A stretch of DNA of 64,000 nt. Source: Lachnospiraceae oral taxon 107 str. F0167. Lineage in GTDB: Bacteria > Bacillota > Clostridia > Lachnospirales > Lachnospiraceae. Made by a program: the position numbers and the translations under genes. Positions 53,222-63,270 of this stretch are shown here, one piece after another. Positions within the stretch are counted from its first letter, which is position 1. Every line of letters starts with the position of its first letter. The notes beneath the pieces are model-generated. The model did no database searches. It worked only from the letters and a program-made list of their open reading frames with translations, and was not told the DNA's origin. The DNA is taken from contig GL890594.1 of assembly GCA_000209465.1 (NCBI GenBank), positions 8,634 to 72,633 on the forward strand. Direction: 5' to 3'.

Positions 53222-54016
53222 ATGGAGATTTCATACAAATTGGAAAGATTTGAAGGACCGCTGGATCTACTCTTATATCTTATAGAAAGAGACAGAATAG
53301 ATATATATGATATTCCTATCGTAAGTATAACGGAGCAGTACTTAAACTATATGAATCATTTGGAAACGGATGATCTGGATTTGATGAGTGAATTTATAGT
53401 GATGGCTACCACACTTCTTGATATAAAGGCAAGGATGCTTCTGCCTCCGAAAGAGGATGAGGAAACTAAGGAATTTATCGATCCGAGGGCGGAGCTTGTG
53501 GAAAGGCTTTTGGAATATAAAAAATATAAACTGATGGCAAATGAACTTGCCGGCAAATATTTTGAAGCCGAAAAGATGATTTTTAAAGAGCCGAGTATCC
53601 CAAGTGAAGTGGCGGAATATAGTGAGCCTGTAAATCTGGATGAACTTTTCGGTGATTTAAATTTGCATAAGCTAAAAGAAGTTTTTGACAATGTGATGAA
53701 GCAAAAGGAAAATCGGATAGATAAGGTCAGAAGCAATTTCGGCACTATAAAAAAAGAGCCGGTTTCCCTTGAGGATAAGATAAAGGAAGTAATGGAATAT
53801 GCAAGAAAACACAGGAAGTTTACATTTTATTCGCTTTTGGAAAAGCAGGCTACAAAGCTTGAGGTTGTAGTTACATTTTTAAGTGTATTGGAGCTTATGA
53901 AAATCGGAAAGATACAGCTTTCACAGGAGGAGACCTTTGGTGAAATGCAAATAGAAACTTTGGAAGAAGAGGGGAAGGAGGAAACGCTAGATCTTAGCGA
54001 TATATTGGATGGCTAA
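53222..54016 (+). CDS. scpA: Segregation and condensation protein A
   Basis: 264 residues from the ATG at 53222 (after GAGGTGA). The ScpA/kleisin N-terminus YKLERFEGPLDLLLYLIE is clear. An acidic helical middle is followed by the C-terminal winged helix (RKFTFYSLLEKQATKLEVVVTFLSVLELMK region) that contacts SMC. It bridges SMC heads in chromosome condensation. It overlaps scpB by 8 bases. Confidence 0.96.
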   Translation: MEISYKLERFEGPLDLLLYLIERDRIDIYDIPIVSITEQYLNYMNHLETDDLDLMSEFIVMATTLLDIKARMLLPPKEDEETKEFIDPRAELVERLLEYKKYKLMANELAGKYFEAEKMIFKEPSIPSEVAEYSEPVNLDELFGDLNLHKLKEVFDNVMKQKENRIDKVRSNFGTIKKEPVSLEDKIKEVMEYARKHRKFTFYSLLEKQATKLEVVVTFLSVLELMKIGKIQLSQEETFGEMQIETLEEEGKEETLDLSDILDG

Positions 54017-54614
54017 ATTGAGTAAGGCGGAGGCTTCCATAGAAGCAATACTTTTTGCACTTGGGGCATCTGTAGAAATCAGACAATTATGTGCCGCACT
54101 TGAAATGCAGGAGAGCGAAGTGATTAAGAATCTGGACTCTTTAAAAGAAAAGTATGAAAAAGACAATAGAGGCATACAAATAATTGATTTGGGTAATTGC
54201 GTACAGATGTGCACAAGAACAGAGTATTATGAGCAGCTTATCAAAGTTTGTAAGACTCCAAAAAAACAGGTGCTTACGGATGCCCTGCTTGAGACTCTGT
54301 CTATTATTGCCTACAAGCAGCCTATAACAAAGGCTGAGATAGAAAAAATAAGAGGAGTCTCATCGGATTATATGGTAAGCAGACTTGTGGAATTCGGTCT
54401 GGTATATGAGGCGGGAAAACTGGATGCTCCCGGAAGACCGGCACAGTTTGCCACTACGGAAGAATTTTTAAGGAGATTCGGAATGGAATCAAAGGAGTCT
54501 CTACCAAGGCTTAACTCCGATTTGGAGGCTGAGATTGTGCATGAGGTGGAAGAAGAAACCGGATGGAAATTCGGTTTTGAAAGTGAAATAAACAAAACAG
54601 GTGAAGATAAATAA
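54009..54614 (+). CDS. scpB: Segregation and condensation protein B
   Basis: 201 residues with two winged-helix domains. The family motif is [25 protein letters not shown], followed by [17 protein letters not shown]. It binds ScpA in the SMC complex. The start lies inside the end of scpA, so the two are translationally coupled. The tail is acidic and divergent. Confidence 0.96.
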   Translation: MAKLSKAEASIEAILFALGASVEIRQLCAALEMQESEVIKNLDSLKEKYEKDNRGIQIIDLGNCVQMCTRTEYYEQLIKVCKTPKKQVLTDALLETLSIIAYKQPITKAEIEKIRGVSSDYMVSRLVEFGLVYEAGKLDAPGRPAQFATTEEFLRRFGMESKESLPRLNSDLEAEIVHEVEEETGWKFGFESEINKTGEDK

Positions 54615-54619
54615 AATAT

Positions 54620-55051
54620 ATGAAGTTAAAGATAAAGTATTTAAGTAAAGAGATTGATAAATTAAAGTTTATAGACGGAAAAAGTGATTGGATTGACCTT
54701 AGGTCGGCTGAAAGAGTGGAATTAAAGTCGGGAGAATACAGACTGATAAGACTTGGAGTAGCTATAGAATTGCCAAAGGGCTATGAGGCATTGGTGGTTC
54801 CAAGAAGTTCTACATTTAAAAACTTCGGAATTTTACAGACAAATTCCATAGGAGTTATTGATGAGTCATATTGCGGTGACAATGATGAATGGAAGTATCC
54901 CGCACTGGCAATGAGGGATACGGTAATAAATATAAATGACAGGATATGTCAGTTTAGAATAATAAAACATCAGGATTTTTTTGAATTTGAAGAAGTTGAT
55001 AAACTGAACGGGGTTGACAGAGGTGGCTTTGGAAGTACAGGGAAGAATTAA
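54620..55051 (+). CDS. dUTPase-family nucleotidohydrolase
   Basis: 143 residues. The five dUTPase motifs are present in order: DLRS (26-29; shortened motif 1), PRSSTFKN (motif 2), [10 protein letters not shown] (motif 3, with the catalytic Asp), RICQF (motif 4) and GGFGSTG (motif 5). It would hydrolyse dUTP to dUMP and PPi as a trimer. Motif 1 lacks the usual AGYD start, so a related specificity is possible. It begins 5 bases after scpB. Its 3' end overlaps the next reading frame. Confidence 0.85.
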   Translation: MKLKIKYLSKEIDKLKFIDGKSDWIDLRSAERVELKSGEYRLIRLGVAIELPKGYEALVVPRSSTFKNFGILQTNSIGVIDESYCGDNDEWKYPALAMRDTVININDRICQFRIIKHQDFFEFEEVDKLNGVDRGGFGSTGKN

Positions 55052-55868
55052 AAAACTATTTATAACAGCAATATTTGCAATACTTTTACTCAGCGGATGT
55101 TCTGCAAATGAAAAAAAGAACTTTGAAAACGGTAAGGCACTACTTGATGAGGGTAAATATACAGAGGCTGTGGAAGCTTTTGATAAGGCAATAAGTGCAC
55201 ATGGAAGTAAAAATATCAGAGGTCTTGAAATAGATATCCTAAGATATAGGGCGGAGGCTGAATATAAGGCGGGAGATTATAAGGCTGCGGAGCATACCTA
55301 TAAGCTTTTGATGTCTGCCGATGAAGAAAGAAGAGAGTATATGGATATGTTATCCATTATATATACAAATCTTTGCAATATAGATATGGATATTGATATA
55401 GAAGATGCCATAGAAATGTATGAAAGGTCGGAGAACCTTGAGGATAGAAGCGATTTGCATATCAATGCCGGAGTAAGTATTGTAGAATACTATGAAGATA
55501 TGTATGATAAAAATCTTGAAACAACATATCTTGATAAGGCTGAAGATTTTTTGGAAAAATTATTAAAAGAAACCAATAGGAAAAATGCAAAAGTTTTAGC
55601 CGTTTATGCAAAGCATCTGGCTATGAGAGAGGACTATGACAGGGCACTTGAAGCAGTAGAAGAGGGAATTGCACTTTTAGAGAATAAAAGCCTTAATGAA
55701 CATGATGATGAGGTTTTAAAATCATTGATGTTTTCAAAAGCTTCCTGCTATGAATATATGAGCGATTATAATACCGCATTGGAATGCTTTAATGCATATA
55801 TTGAAAAATATGGCGAGGATGAGGCGGTTTCTCATGAAGTGGCTTTTTTAAAGTCCAGAATAAGATAG
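55029..55868 (+). CDS. TPR-repeat lipoprotein
   Basis: 279 residues if started at TTG 55029. The start is uncertain: no ATG lies before the signal peptide, and GTG 55023 or TTG 55014 are also in frame; AGAGGTGG favours 55029. The signal peptide [17 protein letters not shown] ends in a lipobox with Cys24. The rest is helical with tetratricopeptide-like units (for example [20 protein letters not shown] and [16 protein letters not shown]). It is probably an outer-surface scaffold for protein interaction; no enzymatic motif is seen. It overlaps the dUTPase gene by 23 bases. Confidence 0.8.
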   Translation: MEVQGRIKKLFITAIFAILLLSGCSANEKKNFENGKALLDEGKYTEAVEAFDKAISAHGSKNIRGLEIDILRYRAEAEYKAGDYKAAEHTYKLLMSADEERREYMDMLSIIYTNLCNIDMDIDIEDAIEMYERSENLEDRSDLHINAGVSIVEYYEDMYDKNLETTYLDKAEDFLEKLLKETNRKNAKVLAVYAKHLAMREDYDRALEAVEEGIALLENKSLNEHDDEVLKSLMFSKASCYEYMSDYNTALECFNAYIEKYGEDEAVSHEVAFLKSRIR

Positions 55869-55875
55869 GTAATAT

Positions 55876-57123
55876 ATGAATACATACGAAACAAAGGAAA
55901 TAGTGGAAAGAGTTATTCTGCTGGGTGTGGATGTAGGTGATGATACAAAGGAGTCTGTAAAAGAGCTGGCTGATTTGGTGGATACTGCCGGAGCTATAGT
56001 ATTGGACAGCATTATACAGACAAGAGAGAGAATACATCCTGGTACTTACCTTGGAAAGGGTAAGATAGAAGAAGTTAAAGAAAGAGTTATGGAGCTGGAT
56101 GCCACGGGTGTGGTATGTGATGATGAGCTTACTCCCGCACAGCTTAGAAATCTGGAGGATCTTTTGGATACCAAGGTAATGGACAGAACTATGGTTATCC
56201 TTGATATATTTGCAAAAAGAGCGACCACAAGTGAGGGTAAAATACAGGTTGAGCTTGCCCAGTTGAAATTTTCGGCGGCAAGACTTGTAGGACTTAGAAA
56301 CAGTCTTTCAAGACTTGGAGGAGGTATCGGCACCAGAGGACCGGGTGAGAAAAAGCTTGAAATGGACAGGAGACTTATTCATGAGAGGATTTCTCAATTA
56401 AAAGCCGAGTTAAAAAAGGTTGAAAATCACAGAGAGCTTATAAGAAAGTCAAGAGATGAAAATCTTGCCTTTAATGTGGCAATAGTGGGCTATACCAATG
56501 CGGGAAAATCCACATTGCTCAATAAGTTGACCGATGCGGGTATTTTGGCGGAGGACAAGCTTTTTGCAACCCTTGATCCAACAACAAGAAAGTTAAAGCT
56601 TGGAAGCGGTCAGGAAATACTGGTAACGGATACGGTAGGCTTTATCAGAAAGCTTCCCCATCATCTTATAGAGGCATTCAAATCCACTTTGGAAGAGGCA
56701 AAATATGCCAATCTTTTGATACATATGGTGGATGCCGCAAATGAAGAGGCTACATCACAAATGCTGGTGGTATATGATACATTAAGAAGTCTGGATGTGG
56801 TGGATAAGGATATTATAACAGTCTTTAATAAGACCGATTTGATGGAAGAGGGAATGGAACTTCCAAGAGATTTTCATGCGGATAAGGTTTTAAAAATGTC
56901 GGCAAAAACCGGAGAGGGTATAGATGAACTGAAAAATACCATTGAGGATATTTTGAAAAAACAAAGAGTATATCTCGAGCATGTGTTTTCTTATAAGGAT
57001 GCGGGCAAAATAGCAGTTATAAGAAAATTCGGAGAAATACTTAGTGAGGAATATATAGACGAGGGTATTTCCATAAAGGCATATATACCTGCCGAAATTT
57101 TCGGAAAAGTAATTTCCACTTGA
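55876..57123 (+). CDS. hflX: Ribosome-splitting GTPase HflX
   Basis: 415 residues. The N-terminal HflX domain has HPGTYLGKGKIEEV and DDELTPAQLRNLE. A coiled-coil segment with GGIGTRGPGEKKLE follows, then a G domain with G1 GYTNAGKST, G3 DTVGFIRKLPHHL, G4 NKTD and G5 SAKTGEG. It binds the 50S subunit and splits stalled or hibernating ribosomes (family knowledge). It lies 7 bases after the lipoprotein gene. Confidence 0.96.
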   Translation: MNTYETKEIVERVILLGVDVGDDTKESVKELADLVDTAGAIVLDSIIQTRERIHPGTYLGKGKIEEVKERVMELDATGVVCDDELTPAQLRNLEDLLDTKVMDRTMVILDIFAKRATTSEGKIQVELAQLKFSAARLVGLRNSLSRLGGGIGTRGPGEKKLEMDRRLIHERISQLKAELKKVENHRELIRKSRDENLAFNVAIVGYTNAGKSTLLNKLTDAGILAEDKLFATLDPTTRKLKLGSGQEILVTDTVGFIRKLPHHLIEAFKSTLEEAKYANLLIHMVDAANEEATSQMLVVYDTLRSLDVVDKDIITVFNKTDLMEEGMELPRDFHADKVLKMSAKTGEGIDELKNTIEDILKKQRVYLEHVFSYKDAGKIAVIRKFGEILSEEYIDEGISIKAYIPAEIFGKVIST

Positions 57124-57155
57124 AAAAGATGTTCAGGTAATATATATTAGTCTTG

Positions 57156-57178
57156 CCTAACTTAGTTAAACCTAACTT
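57156..57178 (+). repeat. Direct repeat in the leader of the LRAT-domain gene
   Basis: CCTAACTT occurs twice (57156-57163 and 57171-57178), 15 bases apart. A TAAC-TTA-GTTA inverted repeat starts in the first copy. It may be a regulator site; nothing else is seen in this 85-base gap. Confidence 0.4.
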
Positions 57179-57208
57179 GGCAAAATCAGTATATTACTTG
57201 GAGCATAT

Positions 57209-57904
57209 ATGTTATTAGCACTTTTGATTGCCGGAAAGATATTGATGCAGCATAGTGGAGACAGACCTAATAAAGAAGAAATAGTCAGAGGCAAACAGTA
57301 TTTTTGGAGAGATATAAAGGAAGAAAACGGTTATAGATTACAGTACCATCAGCTGGATGGAAGTGTAAGAATATTGGATAAAAACAATATAAGAAAAGCC
57401 ATAGGAACAATGAGTGCAATGGAAGAGAAATTTGAAAGACTTGTATCTGAGAGTTTTTTAAAGCCGGGTGATGTAATAGGTGTTTCCAGAACATTGTATG
57501 ATCACTATGGTATTTATATAGGTGACGACAGGGTTATTCATTATGCGGACAAATCAAAGGATTTCGGTAAAAATATCAGCATATATGAAACCGGGCTTAA
57601 GGAGTTTAAAGGAGAATCAAAGGATTATTTTGTATTGCATTTCCCAAAGAGCGGAGGGCCGCCGAGAAAGCTGAGGAGCAGCACAAATTTCAGTGTAAAT
57701 CCGAGGGAAAACACAGGAGTGTTTGATTTTTTATTTAAGGCAAAGTATAAGCTGTTTTCACCTGAAGAGACTATAGAGAGAGCAAAGTCAAGGCTTGGGG
57801 AGAAATCCTATAATTTTGCTAAAAATAATTGTGAACATTTTGCATTGTGGTGTAAAACGGGGATATCATTTTCCAGGCAGGTGGATATGGTATTATCAAT
57901 ATAA
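57209..57904 (+). CDS. LRAT-domain (NlpC/P60-superfamily) protein
   Basis: 231 residues. The N-terminus is hydrophobic (about 1-13), possibly membrane-attached. The LRAT-like papain fold starts at about 85: LKPGDVIGVSR, then HYGIYIGDDRVIHYA (His99, His111), with the catalytic-type Cys208 in NNCEHFALWC. Eukaryotic relatives are acyltransferases or phospholipases A; bacterial ones are largely unstudied. The middle basic segment (150-170, PPRKLRSSTN) is specific. GGAG precedes the ATG. It may be transcribed with hflX and is followed by a strong terminator. Confidence 0.8.
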   Translation: MLLALLIAGKILMQHSGDRPNKEEIVRGKQYFWRDIKEENGYRLQYHQLDGSVRILDKNNIRKAIGTMSAMEEKFERLVSESFLKPGDVIGVSRTLYDHYGIYIGDDRVIHYADKSKDFGKNISIYETGLKEFKGESKDYFVLHFPKSGGPPRKLRSSTNFSVNPRENTGVFDFLFKAKYKLFSPEETIERAKSRLGEKSYNFAKNNCEHFALWCKTGISFSRQVDMVLSI

Positions 57905-57942
57905 TATTAAGTTTTGCCGGGAGAACTTGAAGTCATACGGAT

Positions 57943-57976
57943 AAAAAGCTTTTGGATATTTTCCAAAAGCTTTTTT
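57943..57976 (+). terminator. Intrinsic terminator after the LRAT gene
   Basis: 14-bp stem (57943-57956 with 57962-57975), 5-nt loop, T6 tail. Confidence 0.92.
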
Positions 57977-58035
57977 ATGTACCGGGATAATAAATAAACC
58001 GGAACTACTATTTTCTGATTTTATAGTATTTTATC

Positions 58036-58090
58036 TTGAAAAAAACATAATAATATTATAATATACATACATACGGTTGGTATGTATATT
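58036..58090 (+). promoter_or_regulatory. Promoter and predicted autoregulatory operator of the TetR gene
   Basis: TTGAAA (58036-58041), 15 bp, TATAAT (58057-58062). A perfect inverted repeat with 11-bp arms, AATATACATAC (58060-58070) and GTATGTATATT (58080-58090), overlaps the -10 and expected start, a classic place for a TetR-family repressor. An alternative pairing CATAC/GTATG (58070-58074 with 58080-58084) shares the right half. Confidence 0.7.
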
Positions 58091-58166
58091 TTAAGTTTCG
58101 TACTAAATATATTCGAAAGAGCTAAGAAGGGATAAATAATTTTTAATAAGAGATACCGGAGGAGAT

Positions 58167-58820
58167 ATGCCAAGAAATAAATACCCTGAAAAAACAGTGG
58201 AGAGAATATTGCAGACATCTTATTACCTTTTTACCACAAGGGGCTATGATAATGTGTCCATACAAAATATTGTGGATGAGCTGGGTGATATAACAAAGGG
58301 GGCTATATACCATCATTTTAAATCAAAGGATGATATTCTCAGTGCAATCTTTGATAAATTATGTGAAGAGTACAGCTTTACGAATATGATAAAAAATCAT
58401 ACAGGATTAAACGCATTGGAAAAAATCAGGGTAAGTTTTAAGAAAGCCGCCAATGATGAGAATGTCAGGAGAATGAATATGGAAACCATCCCTCTGATTC
58501 ATAATCCGCATTTTTTTACTCAATTGGTTGAAACTGTTTTAAAAAATATTTCACCTCAGATAGAAGCTCTTATAAAGGAGGGGAATGAGGACGGCTCTAT
58601 GAGAGTTGATCCCAAATACACCAAGGAGGTGGCGGAGGTATTCGGTCTGCTTTCAAAGGTCTGGCTATTGCCTACACTGACAGATAACAGTATGGAGGGT
58701 GCATTTAGAAAAATAGATATGCTCAAAGTGATTCTTGATGCCATAGGTATTCCGCTGTTGGATGAGGAAATGACGGAAGTTTCAAAACAATATGTAAGAA
58801 GGTTTTATATTGACGAATAA
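58167..58820 (+). CDS. TetR-family transcriptional regulator
   Basis: 217 residues. The N-terminal helix-turn-helix (about 9-50) has the TetR pattern RGYDNVSIQNIVDELG...KGAIYHHFKSKDDIL. The C-terminal ligand domain is variable. GGAGGAG precedes the ATG. It is the first gene of an operon with an ABC transporter and a HlyD-like protein, so it probably represses that exporter through the 58060-58090 operator and is released by an exported compound. Ligand unknown. Confidence 0.93.
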   Translation: MPRNKYPEKTVERILQTSYYLFTTRGYDNVSIQNIVDELGDITKGAIYHHFKSKDDILSAIFDKLCEEYSFTNMIKNHTGLNALEKIRVSFKKAANDENVRRMNMETIPLIHNPHFFTQLVETVLKNISPQIEALIKEGNEDGSMRVDPKYTKEVAEVFGLLSKVWLLPTLTDNSMEGAFRKIDMLKVILDAIGIPLLDEEMTEVSKQYVRRFYIDE

Positions 58821-58837
58821 ACATATGAGGTAGAACT

Positions 58838-59542
58838 ATGGAAGAACTTATAATTGCAAGAAATGTACATAAGGAATTTCTTCTTGGGGAAGTAAAGGTA
58901 AATGCACTTGATGATGTAAGCTTTGAGGTATATAAAGGGGAACTTGTGGTTATTTTGGGACCTTCAGGCTCAGGAAAGTCCACGCTCTTAAATATCCTTG
59001 GAGGAATCGAAACCGTAAGCTCAGGGAGTATAAGCTACAACGGAATTGATTTAAGCAGTATGACAGAAAGAGAACTTACCTCCTTTAGGCGAGCAAATAT
59101 AGGCTTTATTTTTCAGTTTTATAATCTGATGCCGAACTTAAATGCTCTTGAAAATGTGGAACTGGCGGCGGAACTCTCACCAAATCCGCTTGATCCTAAG
59201 GAGCTTCTTACTCAGGTCGGATTATGGGATAGAAGAGATCATTATCCGGGAAAAATGAGCGGAGGTCAGCAGCAAAGAGTGGCGATTGCCAGAGCAATCT
59301 GTAAAAATCCGGACCTTTTGCTTTGTGATGAGCCTACAGGTGCTTTGGATATATCCACAGGAGTACAGATACTTAAAATACTCCTTGAGTTTAATAAAAA
59401 ATATAATAAAACCATTATGATAATAACCCATAATGAAAATGTGGCAAAGATTGCAAACAGAGTCTTTTATCTTAAGGACGGCAATATCAGAAAAATAGTG
59501 ACAAATGAGCATCCCATAAGTCCGGATGAGGTGGTGTGGTAA
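58838..59542 (+). CDS. ABC transporter ATPase (MacB/LolD type)
   Basis: 234 residues with Walker A GPSGSGKST, Q-loop FQFYNLMPN, signature MSGGQQQRVAIARA and Walker B LLLCDEPTGALDIS. It is the ATPase of the TetR-linked exporter. GAGGT lies before the ATG. The stop overlaps the permease start (TAATG). Confidence 0.94.
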   Translation: MEELIIARNVHKEFLLGEVKVNALDDVSFEVYKGELVVILGPSGSGKSTLLNILGGIETVSSGSISYNGIDLSSMTERELTSFRRANIGFIFQFYNLMPNLNALENVELAAELSPNPLDPKELLTQVGLWDRRDHYPGKMSGGQQQRVAIARAICKNPDLLLCDEPTGALDISTGVQILKILLEFNKKYNKTIMIITHNENVAKIANRVFYLKDGNIRKIVTNEHPISPDEVVW

Positions 59543-61887
59543 TGAAATATTTTGCAAAAAATTTATTCAGATCCGCAAAAAGGAATTTGGGAACATATAT
59601 AGGTGCCGCTCTTATAATGGCTCTTGGAGTTTTTATATTTGTTTCAATGAATGATACATTTATAAATCTTAAAGGGCAGGTATATAGCTATTATAAAGAA
59701 AATAATATGGCTGATATTTTTGCAAATGTTATCTCCATGCCGAAAGAAAGGTTAAAGGAATTTGAAGATTATCCTGGCATAAAGAGAGCTTCAGGTATTT
59801 TGAGTGCAGATCTGAGAATTGCCGGAGAGGGTATCGGTGATATAGCAAATCTGCATGTACTCTCCTATGATGAGGAAGCTTATTTAAACAGACCTCTTTT
59901 AAAGCCTGACATTCCTCCAAACAGTGAGCAGATATTTATAGGCTCAAAGATGATGAAAGCCAGAAACTTAAAAAAAGGCGATATCATAAGTCTTATACAT
60001 AATGGTGAGAGTTATGATTTTATAATTGCAGGAGTTGCGTCCGCACCCAATTATATATATGCCATTCCTCCAAGTGGTGCGGTAATATCTGACGGAAGAG
60101 ATTATGATATTGCAATTGTAAATTCGGATAAGCTTGAAAAGATACTTGGAAGGGAGAATATTGTAAATGAAATAAGCTTTGAAATGGAAAGCGATTATTC
60201 CTATGAGGAAGTCAGATACAGTTTAAGGGAGCATTTATCAGAGTACGGATTGCAGGGATTTTCAAATAAGGAAAAGCAAAGCAGCTACAATATGGTAGAC
60301 GGTGAGATTACAGAACTTACAGGTACAGGTACCATATTGCCGGTTGTATTTATGTCAATGTCTGTATTTATGCTATATACGGTGCTGAAAAAAATGATTG
60401 ATAATGACAGAAGTCTTATAGGAACAATGAAGGCGATGGGGCTTAGAAACAGTGAGCTTTTAGGCGCATATCTGGTACAGGCGATTATGATAAGTTTTAT
60501 GGGTGCTTTTATCGGCTGCATACTTGCAAGACCTTTCGGAATGTATATGTTTAATCAGTATGCGGAGTTTTTTTCATTGCCGTCACCAAGCTATATCGAT
60601 CCGCTTTCCACAAAGCTTAAAGGATTTTTAATAGCGGCCACCTCAAGTATTGCGGCTGTGATTTTGGGAGTGGGCGGTATAACAAAAATACAGGCTGCGG
60701 AGGCTATGAGGGCAGCCGCACCGAGTGTCGGAAATAATTTTTCTCCGAGTATAATAAGACATTTTAATGTTATGCATAAAATGGGCATACGCTCTATTTT
60801 AAGAAGTCCGTTCAGAACATTTTTTATTGCCTTTGCGATTGCCTTTCCGTTTGCACTTTCATGTGCTTTGCTGGCATCGGAAAATGTGGTCAATAAGATG
60901 TTTGTAGGATATTTTGAAGATATTGCAAAATATGATGTAAAAATAACTATGGAAAATTATTCCTCTTTTAACAGTGTATTTAATTCACTTGACAGTATAG
61001 ACGGAGTGGGGGAGAGAGAGATTATTTGTGAGATACCTGTAACATTAAAATCTCAAAATCATACAAAGCCGACATTACTTACAGGCATAGGCAGAGGTTC
61101 AAAGCTTTATAGGATATGTGATGTGGATGATGTATTTTATGAGCCTCCAAGACAAGGAATTATTTTAAATTCAAGGATTGCAAAGGATTTGAATGTAAAA
61201 GAGGGCGACAGTATTGAAATCAGTACAGGCTATGCCCCTAAGAAAAAAACGAAATTGCCTGTAAGTAAGATTATTTTTGAGGCATTTGGAAGCGGCTGTT
61301 ATGTGGATATAAAAAATATAAATCAATACCTTTCATTGCAGAGCTTCTCAAATACATTGATTTTTAATACACAAAGAGGAATGGAAGATAATATTAAAAA
61401 GAGGCTTACAGATGACAGTGCAAATATTACTTCATTTTCAAGTAAGAGAGATACTTTGAGGATTTATCAGGATAGAATGAAAAGCTCCAAATTTATGCTC
61501 AGAATGTTTATATATCTGGCATTATTTTCAGGTGTGGTACTTATATACAATATTTCTTTGATAAGCATAAGGGAGAGAAAAACGGAATTTGCCACTATGA
61601 AGATTATGGGGGTGCTTGATACGGAACTTAAACAGATGATTTTTATGGAACAGCTGGTATATCTTATATGCGGACTTATCTTAAGTATTCCGCTTTTAAA
61701 ATTATTCAAATGGTTGCTTGAGAGTTTGCTGGTTTCAGAATCCTTTACTCTGAAATTAAATATAGAGATATCAATGTATATATCCTCACTTATATTTTGT
61801 ATATTGATGCTATATATATCCGGAATGGCAATTCTTAAAACCATTGATAAAATAAATCCGAATGACAGTTTAAAAGAAAGAGGTTAA
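59542..61887 (+). CDS. ABC transporter permease, FtsX/MacB family, large form
   Basis: 781 residues from the ATG at 59542 (after GAGGTGGTG). An N-terminal helix (about 18-38) is followed by an extracytoplasmic domain, then helices around 270-390, a second half starting with a helix (about 430-455), another outer domain and a final group of helices (from about 655). It thus carries two FtsX-like modules in tandem, as in large export permeases. With the ATPase and the HlyD-like protein it would form an efflux machine for peptides or lipids. Substrate unknown. Confidence 0.88.
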   Translation: MKYFAKNLFRSAKRNLGTYIGAALIMALGVFIFVSMNDTFINLKGQVYSYYKENNMADIFANVISMPKERLKEFEDYPGIKRASGILSADLRIAGEGIGDIANLHVLSYDEEAYLNRPLLKPDIPPNSEQIFIGSKMMKARNLKKGDIISLIHNGESYDFIIAGVASAPNYIYAIPPSGAVISDGRDYDIAIVNSDKLEKILGRENIVNEISFEMESDYSYEEVRYSLREHLSEYGLQGFSNKEKQSSYNMVDGEITELTGTGTILPVVFMSMSVFMLYTVLKKMIDNDRSLIGTMKAMGLRNSELLGAYLVQAIMISFMGAFIGCILARPFGMYMFNQYAEFFSLPSPSYIDPLSTKLKGFLIAATSSIAAVILGVGGITKIQAAEAMRAAAPSVGNNFSPSIIRHFNVMHKMGIRSILRSPFRTFFIAFAIAFPFALSCALLASENVVNKMFVGYFEDIAKYDVKITMENYSSFNSVFNSLDSIDGVGEREIICEIPVTLKSQNHTKPTLLTGIGRGSKLYRICDVDDVFYEPPRQGIILNSRIAKDLNVKEGDSIEISTGYAPKKKTKLPVSKIIFEAFGSGCYVDIKNINQYLSLQSFSNTLIFNTQRGMEDNIKKRLTDDSANITSFSSKRDTLRIYQDRMKSSKFMLRMFIYLALFSGVVLIYNISLISIRERKTEFATMKIMGVLDTELKQMIFMEQLVYLICGLILSIPLLKLFKWLLESLLVSESFTLKLNIEISMYISSLIFCILMLYISGMAILKTIDKINPNDSLKERG

Positions 61888-61889
61888 CT

Positions 61890-63233
61890 ATGAAAAAAAA
61901 TAGTTTAGCACAGCTTTTTGAAGGAAGAAAAAAATATATACTGATTTCTATTATTATCTTAGTGATTATATCAGTCTTTATTATAAATAATCTTAATAAG
62001 GCTATAGATGTGGAGGTCTATACCGTAAAGCAAGAAGAGGTGAATGATACATATAAGGAAAATGCGGTCATAAGTCTTGGAAAGGAGTATCATATTATTT
62101 CAAAGGTGAACGGAAGTATTGAAGAGGTTTTGGTAAATGAGAATTCACCGGTAAAAAAGGGAGATGTGCTTATAAAAATATCAAGCAGAGATCTTTTGTA
62201 TCAAAAGCAGTTAAGACAGAGCAGCTTGGATTCATATATGGCAAAAAAGGAAGAAAGTGATATAGGTAAGCTTATGGCAACATCTCCTATGGAGTATATA
62301 AGCGGACTGAAATCAAGTCTTGATACTGCAAAAGCAGCTTATGAGGCGGCACAGACAGATTACTCGGCAAAACAGGCACTTTTTGAAGCACAGAGTGTAT
62401 CATTGATTGAATTTGAAACTTCCAGGGCAAATTTTGAAAATGCCAAATCAAATTTTGAAACCGCATCAAAAAGGCTTGATGAAAGCAATAAATATCTGCA
62501 AACTCTCAAAGGTCAGGGCTTAAGTGAAAAGGATATCAGTGAGAAGTTTTATGAAAGTACAAAAAAGCAGATTGAGGCGGCGATTGAATCCGAAAAAACA
62601 TCTATAGCACAGTTGGAACATCAAATAGAAGATTGTGAAGTAAAAGCGGAATATGACGGAATTATTTCTAAGATACCTGCAAAGGATATATCAATGGCTG
62701 TAGCAGGTCAGGAACTTGCGGTAATTGATACAAACAATAATGAGTACAGACTGGAGTGCAGTGTTTTAACGGATGTTATACCCTATCTGCATGTAGGTGA
62801 TGTAATGGAGGCTGAGTTTAATCTAAGAGGGATAAAGAAAAACTACAGCGGAAAGATAAGTGAAATATATGATTTTGCGACTGAGGAAAAGTCTCCTCTG
62901 GGATTAAAGGAGTACAGGGTAAAACTTGTGGCAATATTAGATAATGCAGGGAATGATATATTAAAAAGCGGTTATGGTGTGGATGCGATATTTACACTAT
63001 ATAAAAATGATAATGCGATTGCCGTACCGATAGGTGCTGTTTTTACTGAAGATGAAGTGGACTATGTGTTTAAGATAGAGGATAAAAAGGCTAAGAAAAC
63101 CCCTGTAAGCATAAGCTATAAATCATCCACACAGGCAGTTATAAGCGAAGGTCTGAAAGAGGATGATAAAATAATTATAAATTCGGATGAAGAAAAGCTT
63201 AATGACGGCAGCAATGTCAGAGAAAAGAAATAA
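61890..63233 (+). CDS. Membrane fusion protein (HlyD/MacA-like)
   Basis: 447 residues. An N-terminal anchor helix (about 15-33) is followed by a lipoyl-type half-domain (GSIEEVLVNENSPVKKGDVLIKI), a long coiled-coil hairpin (about 95-235), the second lipoyl half (EYDGIISKIP), and a C-terminal beta-barrel/membrane-proximal domain. It is the adaptor subunit of the exporter encoded upstream and starts 2 bases after the permease. In Gram-positives such proteins extend into the wall. A terminator follows. Confidence 0.92.
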   Translation: MKKNSLAQLFEGRKKYILISIIILVIISVFIINNLNKAIDVEVYTVKQEEVNDTYKENAVISLGKEYHIISKVNGSIEEVLVNENSPVKKGDVLIKISSRDLLYQKQLRQSSLDSYMAKKEESDIGKLMATSPMEYISGLKSSLDTAKAAYEAAQTDYSAKQALFEAQSVSLIEFETSRANFENAKSNFETASKRLDESNKYLQTLKGQGLSEKDISEKFYESTKKQIEAAIESEKTSIAQLEHQIEDCEVKAEYDGIISKIPAKDISMAVAGQELAVIDTNNNEYRLECSVLTDVIPYLHVGDVMEAEFNLRGIKKNYSGKISEIYDFATEEKSPLGLKEYRVKLVAILDNAGNDILKSGYGVDAIFTLYKNDNAIAVPIGAVFTEDEVDYVFKIEDKKAKKTPVSISYKSSTQAVISEGLKEDDKIIINSDEEKLNDGSNVREKK

Positions 63234-63270
63234 AGATGTAGAAGCTTGATAATAAATGTTCAAGAATTTT

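Noticed and set aside
57156-57178. Start of a CRISPR array
   Set aside because: Only two short 8-bp copies with a 7-bp gap; no further units and no cas genes.
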